The notes beneath the pieces were generated by a model. That model did no database searches. It was not told the DNA's origin and saw only the letters and a list, made by a program, of their open reading frames with translations. Position numbers and translations under genes: made by a program. Of a stretch of 64,000 nucleotides of DNA, positions 24,840 to 33,202 are shown in pieces (positions within the stretch are counted from its first letter, which is position 1; every line of letters begins with the position of its first letter). The DNA is from Lachnospiraceae bacterium (lineage in GTDB: Bacteria; Bacillota; Clostridia; Lachnospirales; Lachnospiraceae): positions 62,001-126,000 of the forward strand of contig JAAVZI010000060.1 in assembly GCA_022791575.1 (NCBI GenBank), given 5' to 3'.

Positions 24840-26168
24840 CTACGCCTCTCCCCTAATATATTTCATATGCGCCGCAATTGTCTTCTCATATCCTTGATCT
24901 GACGGCTGGTAAAACCTGCTTCCAACCAGCTCGTCCGGCAGGTATTGCTGGTCAACATAATGATTAGGGAAATTATGCGCATATTGATAATCTGCACCAT
25001 GACCCAGCTTGGCAGCACCTTTATAATGGGAATCCTTTAGATGATTGGGCACTGTCTCCACCTGAATCGTACGGACTGCCTGCATGGCCTCTCCAATTGC
25101 TGAACAGGCCGCATTGCTCTTAGGCGCTGTGGCCACATAAGTCACAGCCTGCGAAAGAATAATCTGCGCCTCCGGCATACCAATTCTCTCTACCGCCTGT
25201 GCTGCTGCCACCGCTACCTGTATGGCCTGTGGGTCGGCATTTCCTACGTCCTCTGCAGCACAGATCATAATTCTTCTTGCAATAAAAGTAATGCTCTCCC
25301 CGGCATAAAGCATTTTTGCCAGATAATAGACAGCCGCATCCGGATCAGAGCCCCGCATACTCTTGATAAATGCGGATGTCGTATCATAATGATTATCCCC
25401 ATCCTTATCATAGCGGACTACCCGCTTCTGAATACATTCCGACGCCACTTCCAGGGTAATATGAATCCGGCCGTCAGCGCTTTTGGGCGTTGTCAGCAAT
25501 CCCAGCTCAATTGCATTTAAAGCGGTTCTGGCATCCCCGCCTGCCATATCTGCCAGAAAGTCCCCTGCTTCCTCTTCCAGTTCGCCGCCATAAGCACCAA
25601 GCCCCTTAACCGAATCATAGACCGCACGATGCAGCAGCTTCTTAATATCTTCTTTTGACAGCGGTTTCAGTTCAAAAATAATCGAACGGCTGATTAAAGC
25701 GCCATTTACTTCAAAATACGGATTCTCGGTTGTGGCACCAATCAAGATAATCGTTCCATCCTCTACAAATGGCAGAAGATAATCCTGCTGCCCCTTATGA
25801 AACCGGTGGATCTCATCAACAAAAAGAATGGTCTTCTTCCCATACATCCCAGCATGTTCCTTCGCCTGTTCTACCACGGCTTCCATATCCTTCTTGCCAG
25901 CCGACGTTGCATTAATCTGAGTAAATTCGGCACTTGTCGTATTGGCAATTACCTTTGCCAGTGTCGTCTTACCCGTCCCCGGCGGCCCGTAGAACAGAAT
26001 GGAACTCAGCTTGTCTGCCTGGATCGCGCGGTAGAGCAGCTTATCTTTACCGATAATATGCTCCTGCCCTACCACTTCCTCCAGCGTGGACGGACGCAGC
26101 CTGGCCGCCAGCGGAGATTCCTTCTCTTTATTCTGTTCTCTCATATACGTAAATAAATCCATTTTCAT
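24840..26168 (-). CDS. rarA: Replication-associated recombination protein A (RarA/MgsA), AAA+ ATPase
   Basis: 442 aa. PLAARLRPSTLEEVVGQEHI, Walker A FYGPPGTGKTTLAK, Walker B ILFVDEIHRFHKGQQDYLLP, sensor 1 IGATTENPYFEVN, and a C-terminal clamp-loader-like region with VYYLAKMLYAGESITFIARR and DVGNADPQA. RarA acts at stalled replication forks together with SSB and the clamp loader. It is last of a two-gene minus-strand unit behind the polysaccharide deacetylase (26-bp gap). Family length is normal. Confidence 0.95.
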   Translation of the reverse strand: MKMDLFTYMREQNKEKESPLAARLRPSTLEEVVGQEHIIGKDKLLYRAIQADKLSSILFYGPPGTGKTTLAKVIANTTSAEFTQINATSAGKKDMEAVVEQAKEHAGMYGKKTILFVDEIHRFHKGQQDYLLPFVEDGTIILIGATTENPYFEVNGALISRSIIFELKPLSKEDIKKLLHRAVYDSVKGLGAYGGELEEEAGDFLADMAGGDARTALNAIELGLLTTPKSADGRIHITLEVASECIQKRVVRYDKDGDNHYDTTSAFIKSMRGSDPDAAVYYLAKMLYAGESITFIARRIMICAAEDVGNADPQAIQVAVAAAQAVERIGMPEAQIILSQAVTYVATAPKSNAACSAIGEAMQAVRTIQVETVPNHLKDSHYKGAAKLGHGADYQYAHNFPNHYVDQQYLPDELVGSRFYQPSDQGYEKTIAAHMKYIRGEA

Positions 26169-26194
26169 TTCCCTTTCCTGCTGAACGAATCAGA

Positions 26195-26947
26195 TTATTC
26201 GAACATCAGTTCTTCCACTGTCACAAATTCAAACCCTTTTTCCTGCAGCGTATCTATAATTCTCAGAGCCGCCTTAACGGAACTTTCATAATTATCATGC
26301 AAGAGGATTATGCTGTTATCTTTGGCCTGCCTGACTGCTTTCTGTACAACACCATCTGTATTGCTGGTCGTCCAGTCCAGTGTATCAATATTCCACATAA
26401 CCGGAAACATCTCCACCCCGCACTCCAGATTATCACTCCAGGAACCAAACGGCGGACGGATAAACTGCGGATACTCCCCGGTAATTTCATAGATGACCTG
26501 ATTCGTCTTATTAATCTCTTCGCTGGCCATAGTATTTCCGATATTTGTCAACTGCACATGAGAAAAGGTATGATTGCCGATAATATGTCCTTCCTCATAC
26601 ATGCGTTTAATAATCTCCTGGCTCTCCTGCGCCTTCTCCCCAATTACAAAAAACGTTGCCTTTACTCCACGCTCTTTCAACCCATCAAGCAGAAACGGTG
26701 TCCAGACTGAATTAGGGCCGTCATCAAACGTAATGGCAATTCTCGGTTTTTCATCTCCGTCTTTCCAATAAATATCCTCCTGGGAACTTCCATGCTCCAT
26801 TCCCTGAGCGGTTTCTCCTGCTGCCTTTGTATCGGTCCGTTCCGAATAAGTCTGCCAATCTTCTGCATACCTTTGAAATACAAAAATTCCTATGCAGATT
26901 AGATTCATAACAGCCAGTATCATACAATATTTTTTCATCCATGCCAT
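26195..26947 (-). CDS. Membrane-anchored polysaccharide deacetylase (NodB domain)
   Basis: 250 aa. An N-terminal signal anchor (about 6-22) precedes a short linker and a CE4/NodB domain: ITFDDGPNSVWT (catalytic Asp pair), HTFSHVQL (metal His-x3-His), RPPFGSW, DTLDWT and ILLHDNYE (catalytic His). All five motifs are intact, so it is probably active on N-acetylated cell-wall or exported polysaccharide such as peptidoglycan. It acts outside the membrane. Start choice between 26947 and 26938 is uncertain. It lies just upstream of rarA; the link looks positional only. Confidence 0.92.
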   Translation of the reverse strand: MAWMKKYCMILAVMNLICIGIFVFQRYAEDWQTYSERTDTKAAGETAQGMEHGSSQEDIYWKDGDEKPRIAITFDDGPNSVWTPFLLDGLKERGVKATFFVIGEKAQESQEIIKRMYEEGHIIGNHTFSHVQLTNIGNTMASEEINKTNQVIYEITGEYPQFIRPPFGSWSDNLECGVEMFPVMWNIDTLDWTTSNTDGVVQKAVRQAKDNSIILLHDNYESSVKAALRIIDTLQEKGFEFVTVEELMFE

Positions 26948-27008
26948 CCCTTATACCGCCGGATTCAATATAAGGTTATGTGCAAAGCTTATACAACATT
27001 CATATCGT

Positions 27009-29201
27009 TTACTCAAACATCATATATTCCATATAAAAATTGTTAAAATCCTTATCTGCCGAGAGACTGACTTCCTGAGAAATGCGGCAAAGCTGCTCCA
27101 ACTTCTCCTTAGCGCCCTCCTGCAGCACCGCTTCTTTCGCTCCGCCAAGAGCACTGTTTCCTACCGCCTCAATCTTTCCCAGCAATTCCTTCGGCAGCAG
27201 ACCGGTTGCCGCCGCCTTCTCCAGATTCATCTTATAGCCAAAGCCTCCAGCCAGGAATACTCGGTCCACACCTTCATAATCTGTACCATAACGTAGAAGC
27301 AGCGTCTCCAGACCAGCTCGAACCGCTGCAATGGCAAGCTGCATTTCCCGCACATCCTTCTGGGTAAAGACAATCTGCTCACCGCTCTCTGCCGTTGCAA
27401 TCGGGAACCCATCATCAAAATATTCTTCATCCAGCAGCCCCGTCTCATCTACCCACTCCTGCTTCAGAAGCTCCGCCATGATGGCAATGGCTCCGGTTCC
27501 GCAGATACCGGCAGGCGTTTTCTCCCCTATTGTTGTCAATTCTACATTACCTTCTTCTATAACCACATCGCTGATTGCACCAGGTACACTGCCGATTCCC
27601 CAGGAAATGTTACCGCCCTCGAACGCCGGACCCGCCGCCGTAGAGGTTACCAAAATCCGCTCCTTATTTCCAATCGCCATTTCTCCATTGGTTCCCAAAT
27701 CAATCAGAACTGATGTTCTGTCCTCTTCTGCAAATCCACAATAAAACATTCCTGCTGTAATATCCGCTCCCACATAAGTACTGATTCCAGGTAAAAGCAG
27801 CACCGGAATATGTAGACTCTGGTCACCAAAGACCTCCTGAAAGCTCAGTTCCCGCATGGAAATATCCACCGGAGTAAATGGAGTCACTCCCAATGTCTCA
27901 CAAGATAGGCCCATAAGCAGATGTCCCATGGTTGTATTTCCCGCTATGGAAATCACGCCTACTTCCTCTTCCTTGATACCTGCCATCTCTAATACCTGCT
28001 GAATCCCTTCCGCCAGATCCTCCCGAATCGTCTGCTGCAGTTCCTCTCCCTTCCCTTCACAGGAAGCCTGTATTCTGGAGATTACATCTGCTCCGAACTT
28101 CCGCTGGCGGTTAATAGCTGTATATACCTGCAGAGTCTTTCTGGTCTTACTTTCTGTCAAGCTGACTGCTAAGGTTGTGGTTCCCATGTCCACTGCAATA
28201 TAATAAGGCGCAGCCTTTTTTCGAACATTTGTTCTTTCTAACTCTGGTTCTGCCTCTGCCAGCACTTCGAATTCCTCTTCCTTTTCTCCGCAGAAACGGA
28301 TTACAACATCTTCTGCTGGATACGCACAGCAGGCAAGGCGGTATCCTTCCTTTCGTTCCTCTTCTGTGAAGAACCTCTGATCCTCCGGCGTTTCAGCAAG
28401 CTCCCCTTCTAGCAGCTGAATCCTGCATTTTCCGCAGACTCCCCGGCCGCCGCAGGGAAATGTATAAGCCTCATTTCCTCTTACCAGTGCCTCAAGAATG
28501 GATTCCTCCCCAGTGCAGATTATCTCCTGGTCAGGTTCTCCTTTTACTTTTATTGTTATTGGCTGTATATTTCTCATCTTACAATCCTTTCTATCACAGT
28601 TCCGGCAGTTATGCTGATAATGGAATAATTCTGTCTCCTTCGTAGTAACCAGAATACATCCAGAGCTTTTCACCGGGTCATACATATACCCAGAAGACAC
28701 TCGTACCCCCAGCCGGATATCTGCCTGCGTTTTCTCCATAATCCACTGCTGCGCCTCCATAGGAAGCTCATGAGCCGCTTCCAGTCTCCTGCGGATTCCA
28801 ATGCCCTTGTCCCGGCAGATCTTCCGCACCCATTCCTCCACCTGAACCGCCAGACTGGAAAATGCGGCATCTGCCATCGCATCCACCATCATTCCGCCAA
28901 AGGTATCCCCCTGCGCAAAAAGCCGGGCTCCCATCTGCCCCAGTTCTTTGCCAATCGTCTGAAAGACATAGATCACCTGACTGCTCTCCTGTAGATCTTT
29001 CCTTCCATAAGAACGCTCACACTGATCCAAAACGACAATTGCCTGCGGCCGTAGAAGTCTGAATGCCTCCTCCTGTAATTCCTCCCATTCTTCCTCAACT
29101 GCCTCATAAACCGGACTGTCCTCTCGGCAGTCCAAATAAAAGAACACCAGTTCTTTTGAAATTTCTATCTGAAAATCATCTCTTTGCAATAATTCACTCA
29201 T
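27009..29201 (-). CDS. Corrinoid activation protein (RACo/DUF4445-type ASKHA ATPase) with 2Fe-2S domain
   Basis: 730 aa. The N-terminal 200 residues form an uncharacterised domain ending in a cysteine cluster (CRNCDRKDC, about 199-207). The 2Fe-2S ferredoxin domain (about 215-310) has PCGGRGVCGKCRIQLLEG and CCAYP. The ASKHA-type ATPase domain (about 335-720) has YIAVDMGTTTLAVSL, IAGNTTMGHLLMGL, LIDLGTNGEMAIG and VFLAGGFG. RACo proteins use ATP to reduce inactive Co(II) corrinoid proteins back to Co(I). A corrinoid protein gene lies 134 bp upstream on the same strand, separated by a terminator, and a methyltransferase at 31.5 kb. The extra 200-residue N-terminal domain resembles those in methyltransferase activators of acetogens. 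Confidence 0.92.
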   Translation of the reverse strand: MSELLQRDDFQIEISKELVFFYLDCREDSPVYEAVEEEWEELQEEAFRLLRPQAIVVLDQCERSYGRKDLQESSQVIYVFQTIGKELGQMGARLFAQGDTFGGMMVDAMADAAFSSLAVQVEEWVRKICRDKGIGIRRRLEAAHELPMEAQQWIMEKTQADIRLGVRVSSGYMYDPVKSSGCILVTTKETELFHYQHNCRNCDRKDCKMRNIQPITIKVKGEPDQEIICTGEESILEALVRGNEAYTFPCGGRGVCGKCRIQLLEGELAETPEDQRFFTEEERKEGYRLACCAYPAEDVVIRFCGEKEEEFEVLAEAEPELERTNVRKKAAPYYIAVDMGTTTLAVSLTESKTRKTLQVYTAINRQRKFGADVISRIQASCEGKGEELQQTIREDLAEGIQQVLEMAGIKEEEVGVISIAGNTTMGHLLMGLSCETLGVTPFTPVDISMRELSFQEVFGDQSLHIPVLLLPGISTYVGADITAGMFYCGFAEEDRTSVLIDLGTNGEMAIGNKERILVTSTAAGPAFEGGNISWGIGSVPGAISDVVIEEGNVELTTIGEKTPAGICGTGAIAIMAELLKQEWVDETGLLDEEYFDDGFPIATAESGEQIVFTQKDVREMQLAIAAVRAGLETLLLRYGTDYEGVDRVFLAGGFGYKMNLEKAAATGLLPKELLGKIEAVGNSALGGAKEAVLQEGAKEKLEQLCRISQEVSLSADKDFNNFYMEYMMFE

Positions 29202-29262
29202 AACCTGCTCTTTTCCTATTATTTATTCTATTTTACAAAAATCAAATACCATATCTTAAAAA

Positions 29263-29299
29263 AGCGAACCCAGCAGGTATCGTATCCTATGGGTTCGCT
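29263..29299 (-). terminator. Intrinsic terminator between corrinoid protein and its activator
   Basis: A perfect 10-bp stem AGCGAACCCA / TGGGTTCGCT. On the minus strand it is followed by TTTTTT. It lies 36 bp past the corrinoid protein stop, so the activator gene may be expressed by partial readthrough or its own promoter. Confidence 0.85.
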
Positions 29300-29334
29300 C
29301 TGTATACAGATATTTCTTTGGATTTTAACAGCTG

Positions 29335-29982
29335 TTACTGTCCTTTTCTCTCCAATACAGCCTTCTTAGCAACTTCTGCACAAGTAGCTGCATCCGGAGT
29401 ATAATAATCTGCTCCAATCTGTTCTGCAAAGCTTTCATTAACCGGAGCGCCTCCAACCATAACAATATATTTGTCACGGAGTCCTTTTTCTTTCAATGCG
29501 TCAATCACTACCTGCATATTCGGCATAGTGGTTGTAAGCAATGCAGACATACAGATTAAATCTGCATTTACTTCTTCTGCCTTATCAATAAATGCTTCTG
29601 TCTCCACGTCAATACCAATATCATGTACTTCAAATCCTGCACCTTTTAACATCATGGTTACCAGATTCTTGCCTATATCATGGAGGTCTCCCTTAACAGT
29701 ACCGATTACTGCCACACCTACCGGCTCATTACCAATCTCAACCAGCTTAGGCTCTAAGATTGTAATTCCGGCATTCATAGCACGTGCTGCAACCAAAACT
29801 TCCGGTACGAATACTTCATTATTCTTAAACTTCTCACCAATTACCATCATCCCAGACAGCAGTCCTTCATTCAAAATCACCTTTGGGTCCTGGCCTTCAT
29901 CCAGTGCCTGCTGTACGAGTGTTTTAACGTTTTTTGCGCGTCCTTTCTGTAAAAATTCTGAAATCTCTTCAATAATTGCCAT
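29335..29982 (-). CDS. Corrinoid (methyl-carrier) protein of a methyltransferase system
   Basis: 215 aa. The N-terminal helical cap (residues 1-85) is B12-binding type 2 (LNEGLLSGMMVIGEKFKNNE, VPEVLVAARAMNAG). The Rossmann domain carries the cobalt-ligand motif DLHDIG (Asp99-x-His101-x2-Gly104), followed by GFEVHDIGIDV and MVGGAPVNESFAEQIGADYY. It carries a methyl group on cobalt between a substrate-specific methyltransferase and a receiver methyltransferase. The start has AGGAGGAGATACC upstream. An AraC regulator diverges from it, and the RACo-type activator follows. Confidence 0.94.
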   Translation of the reverse strand: MAIIEEISEFLQKGRAKNVKTLVQQALDEGQDPKVILNEGLLSGMMVIGEKFKNNEVFVPEVLVAARAMNAGITILEPKLVEIGNEPVGVAVIGTVKGDLHDIGKNLVTMMLKGAGFEVHDIGIDVETEAFIDKAEEVNADLICMSALLTTTMPNMQVVIDALKEKGLRDKYIVMVGGAPVNESFAEQIGADYYTPDAATCAEVAKKAVLERKGQ

Positions 29983-30174
29983 TGGTATCTCCTCCTGTTG
30001 GTTTATTTTTCTGTTATATATTTAGTGTAGCATGACTTTTCCTAAGAATATTGTAATATCTTTTTGTTTTTTATAAGTTTTTTTAGATTTTTTAGTATTA
30101 TTTTTATTCTGCTTATGTTATACTAAATACACCAAAAGATACCAATGCTGCTACAATAACAGAAAGGATATACT

Positions 30175-30906
30175 ATGCAAGAATCTACCAATGAACCCAT
30201 AACCTTAAATAATCATTTTGCCCTGCAGGTTCTTCCGTCCATTCGCCAGTTTCCTTATAAACAAGAAGAAATTCTGCTCTCACAGATCCGCTCTTGTGAT
30301 CCTCATGAAATCAGCGAAACCCTGAATAATCTTCTTGGATATGTTATTTTTCCAGACAAAAGCAATCTAACTGACAGTAAAAACCGCGTCCGTGAGATCA
30401 CTTCTGTGCTTTTGCGTTTTCTCATCGAAACAGGCGCTGATGATCAGACTTTATGTCAATTCAAAAAGGATGGCCAGAAGATTCTCTTCCATAATCTGTC
30501 CTTCGATGAATTATGCGGCAGACTTCAGCAGATAACCGATTCCTTTATGCAATACATACAGACCTCTGGTCCTCTTTCCAGCAGTCAGGCTGCCGTCTGT
30601 CAGGCACGCGGTTATATTGCCAGGCATTATGCCAGCAGGCTTACCTTAAAGGAAGTGGCAGACTATGTACATCTGAATCCGGCTTATTTTTCTTCCCTAT
30701 TTAAAAAGACATATGGCATGTCCTTCAAAGAATTTCTCAACCGAATTCGAATCGAAAAAAGCCGGCAGCTTCTGACGGAAACCAATTATGATATTATTGA
30801 TATCGCCATCATTGCCGGCTTCGAAGATCAAAGCTACTTTACTAAATTATTCCGCCAATATTATGGACTTCCGCCCAGACAGTACCGTAAGAAGCTTTTT
30901 CGTTAG
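30175..30906 (+). CDS. AraC family transcriptional regulator
   Basis: 243 aa. The C-terminal AraC domain (about 145-243) has both helix-turn-helix motifs: LTLKEVADYVHLNPAYFSSL, then FKEFLNRIRIEKSRQLL and IIDIAIIAGFEDQSYFTKLF, ending RQYYGLPPRQYRKK. The N-terminal part is a helical sensing domain of unknown ligand. GAAAGGATATACT precedes the ATG. It is divergent from the corrinoid protein gene, so it is the best candidate regulator of the methyltransferase set. Confidence 0.92.
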   Translation: MQESTNEPITLNNHFALQVLPSIRQFPYKQEEILLSQIRSCDPHEISETLNNLLGYVIFPDKSNLTDSKNRVREITSVLLRFLIETGADDQTLCQFKKDGQKILFHNLSFDELCGRLQQITDSFMQYIQTSGPLSSSQAAVCQARGYIARHYASRLTLKEVADYVHLNPAYFSSLFKKTYGMSFKEFLNRIRIEKSRQLLTETNYDIIDIAIIAGFEDQSYFTKLFRQYYGLPPRQYRKKLFR

Positions 30907-30922
30907 CTTCACCGGCTTGTTT

Positions 30923-31432
30923 TCAGATAAAGATTTGTTTTAATGTATCATACTCCCGGTTAATCTCCTGCAGGGTTGTCTTATCTCCTGAGAGATTGTC
31001 TGGATGAAAAATTTTAATCAAATCCTTATAACGTTTTTTCAATGTCTGCCGATTATTAACGCCAATAAAAAACATTTCATAATGCACGCCGGACTGGGGG
31101 CGATTATCCTTCAGTGCCTGATAACTCTTCCGCTCCTCTTCCATCCGCTGCTTGTCCTCCGCCAGATGTCTAAGCTCGTCCTCCAGAACCTTCCACTTCA
31201 TCTCAAAAAGCTTTTTTTCATTATCCAGCTGCCTTCTCAACATACGGTTCTGAATATCAGCCTTGTCCTGCGTTCTTTGAAATTCCTTCTTCTGCTGCTC
31301 AAACTGAGCCTGCCGTTCCTCCAGTTCCTTCCTCTGCTGTTCCAGACGGATATTCTCCTGAAAAAACCATCGCTTAGTCTCTTTCATTTCTGCTTCGCTG
31401 AAATTCTGATCTGCCGCATGTCTATCCAGCAT
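30923..31432 (-). CDS. Coiled-coil protein with C-terminal J-domain
   Basis: 169 aa. Residues about 15-110 are a charged coiled coil (EQQRKELEERQAQFEQQKKE and similar). The last 50 residues are a J-domain (NRQTLKKRYKDLIKIFHPDN) with the HPD tripeptide and the closing helix INREYDTLKQIF. The J-domain at the C-terminus rather than N-terminus is unusual; it lacks the Gly/Phe and zinc regions of DnaJ. It should recruit DnaK to whatever the coiled coil binds. It lies 52 bp after the methyltransferase gene on the same strand; the partner is unknown. Confidence 0.85.
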   Translation of the reverse strand: MLDRHAADQNFSEAEMKETKRWFFQENIRLEQQRKELEERQAQFEQQKKEFQRTQDKADIQNRMLRRQLDNEKKLFEMKWKVLEDELRHLAEDKQRMEEERKSYQALKDNRPQSGVHYEMFFIGVNNRQTLKKRYKDLIKIFHPDNLSGDKTTLQEINREYDTLKQIFI

Positions 31433-31484
31433 TCTCTACACTCCTTCCGGCCTGCCTCACCATTTCCGACCAGTTGTTCTGCCG

Positions 31485-32528
31485 TTATCCCTCCTGGCCT
31501 TCTGTAGCAGCATCAAACAACGCCCGGATATTCGTCGGCGGAACATCCGGCATAATTGCCTCATGACTAGGAGAAATAATTAAACCGGTCGGGAAAATTC
31601 CTCGAAGTTCCTGAACTTTCTTCTTCACATCTTCTGCAGTTCCGTTCACCAATAGATCCTGGGTATCCACACCGCCGCAGAAGCTTACCTTACCTTCAAA
31701 CTTATCCTTCAGATTCTGCGGCTGCATTCCTGCTGCCAGCGCCTGAATCGGATGCACTACATCTACACCAGCTTCAATCAAGTCTGGAATCACATCTACT
31801 ATGGAGCCACAGGAATGATAGATGACCTTCATTCCATAGCTGTGAGCCTGCTCTACCAGTTTCTTGCAGCCAGGGATAATAAAGCGCCTTACCATATCCG
31901 GCGACAGCATCAATCCTCTCTGGCTTCCCATATCATTTCCAATTAAGACCGCATGCATTCTTCCTTTTGCTGCTTTGTAGAAAATTTCATTCGCCTTTAA
32001 GTAAAATTCCATAACTTTGGCATCTACCGCTTCATAAATCTCCGGATTGGAAATCATATTCATCAATGCCGTTTCCATACCGAATGCTGCACAGGTATCC
32101 TGAAAATGTGCAGACCACATCATACCCAAGATTACCTTGTCCTCCGGTGCCTGCTGGAACAGTTTTTCGCACTCTTCCAGACTGATATATTTCTCCGGGT
32201 CCGGCCAATCGAAGTTATCTACTTCTTCGGGCTCTTCTGCTTCAGCGAAGAAGCCTGGTGCTGTCAGAGTTCTCTCTTCTGCATCCACATCCCCATCCTG
32301 ATACCAATCAAATGCTGCATAGATAGCGCTTGCGGTCTCGGACTTATAGGGAACCTCCACCGTATAAACATCATCTCCGATTGCCAGCTTGAGATCATGC
32401 ATATTCGTAACCCCGAATTCCTCCATCAAAGCGGGCTGTGCCTTGATATCCGGCATTCCAAGCCAACAGGCTGGACGGTCCACCGGCTTCCTTTCCACTG
32501 TGTTCATAAAGCGTTCAATACTGTTCAT
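31485..32528 (-). CDS. UroD-family corrinoid methyltransferase (MtaA/CmuA-type)
   Basis: 347 aa from ATG 32528, seven nt after GGAGG; another ATG 15 nt earlier overlaps the site. Uroporphyrinogen decarboxylase-like TIM barrel: MNSIERFMNTVERKPVDRPA, GNDMGSQRGLMLSP, VIYHSCGSIVDVIPDLIEAG, VHPIQALAAGM and VSFCGGVDTQDLL. The SCG and FCGG segments match positions of zinc-binding Cys in corrinoid methyltransferases. It should transfer a methyl group to or from a corrinoid protein such as the one at 29.3 kb. The methyl donor cannot be told from sequence. Confidence 0.88.
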   Translation of the reverse strand: MNSIERFMNTVERKPVDRPACWLGMPDIKAQPALMEEFGVTNMHDLKLAIGDDVYTVEVPYKSETASAIYAAFDWYQDGDVDAEERTLTAPGFFAEAEEPEEVDNFDWPDPEKYISLEECEKLFQQAPEDKVILGMMWSAHFQDTCAAFGMETALMNMISNPEIYEAVDAKVMEFYLKANEIFYKAAKGRMHAVLIGNDMGSQRGLMLSPDMVRRFIIPGCKKLVEQAHSYGMKVIYHSCGSIVDVIPDLIEAGVDVVHPIQALAAGMQPQNLKDKFEGKVSFCGGVDTQDLLVNGTAEDVKKKVQELRGIFPTGLIISPSHEAIMPDVPPTNIRALFDAATEGQEG

Positions 32529-32573
32529 GTGCATACCTCCCATATTTATGATTTTATCTATTCTAAATGATGA

Positions 32574-32750
32574 TTACTCTGTGATAAAACGGTTTAAAGT
32601 TTTGTCGTATCGATAACCAATCTTGTCCAGAATACCGGAGAGCTCTTTCATAGTAATCTCATAATCCCTGCACAGACTTTCCAAGTCCTGATAGTAGTCT
32701 CTCAGCTTCATATTGACAAAACTTAGCAGCATAACCGGATCTTTCGGCAT
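32574..32750 (-). CDS. DUF4250 family small protein
   Basis: 58 aa from ATG 32750 (GGAG nine nt upstream; an ATG nine nt earlier touches the site). MPKDPVMLLSFVNMKLRDYY, QDLESLCRDYEI and LDKIGYRYDKTLNRF match the short clostridial DUF4250 family as I remember it. The role is unknown. It is the first gene of the minus-strand run leading to the methyltransferase, 45 bp upstream of it. Confidence 0.8.
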   Translation of the reverse strand: MPKDPVMLLSFVNMKLRDYYQDLESLCRDYEITMKELSGILDKIGYRYDKTLNRFITE

Positions 32751-32946
32751 TTTGTCCATCTCCTATTTCTAATATGCGAATTTCTTACAAACGATCCATA
32801 TACGAATTTATCTCTGCATTTAATAGTAGCATATGTTCTTTCATTTGTCGAGATTATACAAAAAAAATTTATAGAACCATTGAAAGATTTCGACGCATAA
32901 ATTCCTGCAAATCATACGTCTACACTCTGCGTTCTCTATACAAAAA

Positions 32947-32970
32947 GCCCTCCGCCTTACGGCGAAGGAC
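32947..32970 (-). terminator. Intrinsic terminator after the Bce-type transporter operon
   Basis: GCCCTCCGCC/GGCGAAGGAC with loop TTAC, followed on the minus strand by TTTTTG. It lies about 80 bp after the 42-aa gene. Confidence 0.8.
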
Positions 32971-33051
32971 AAAAATTCCTATTGTTATATATTATCAATC
33001 ACAGAATCGGCTGTCAATAGGGCATTCTTTATCATTTATAACAGCCTTCTC

Positions 33052-33180
33052 TTATAACGCCTGATTATTTTCCTGGCAGTGGATATACTTACTTTTCCTT
33101 CTTTTGTATAACGTACTTACCAGCGGTTCCACAATAAAATATCCGATCCCTACCAGGACAACCATTTTCCATAGCTTCAT
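33052..33180 (-). CDS. Small membrane protein, 42 aa, at end of the transporter operon
   Basis: ATG 33180 has AAAGGAGGCAGCTGCT upstream. It reads MKLWKMVVLVGIGYFIVEPL then VSTLYKRRKSKYIHC and ends at TAA 33052. It is one hydrophobic helix followed by a strongly basic stretch, giving an N-out/C-in or similar topology. It begins 23 bp after the permease stop, before the operon terminator, so it is probably co-transcribed. It may be an accessory subunit or small regulator of the transporter; the family is not recognised. Confidence 0.7.
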   Translation of the reverse strand: MKLWKMVVLVGIGYFIVEPLVSTLYKRRKSKYIHCQENNQAL

Positions 33181-33202
33181 AGCAGCTGCCTCCTTTGTGC
33201 CT

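Noticed and set aside
29983..30174. Cobalamin riboswitch upstream of the corrinoid protein gene
   Set aside because: The gap is under 200 bp, AT-rich and has no recognisable B12-box or compact fold; a terminator-type hairpin is also absent.
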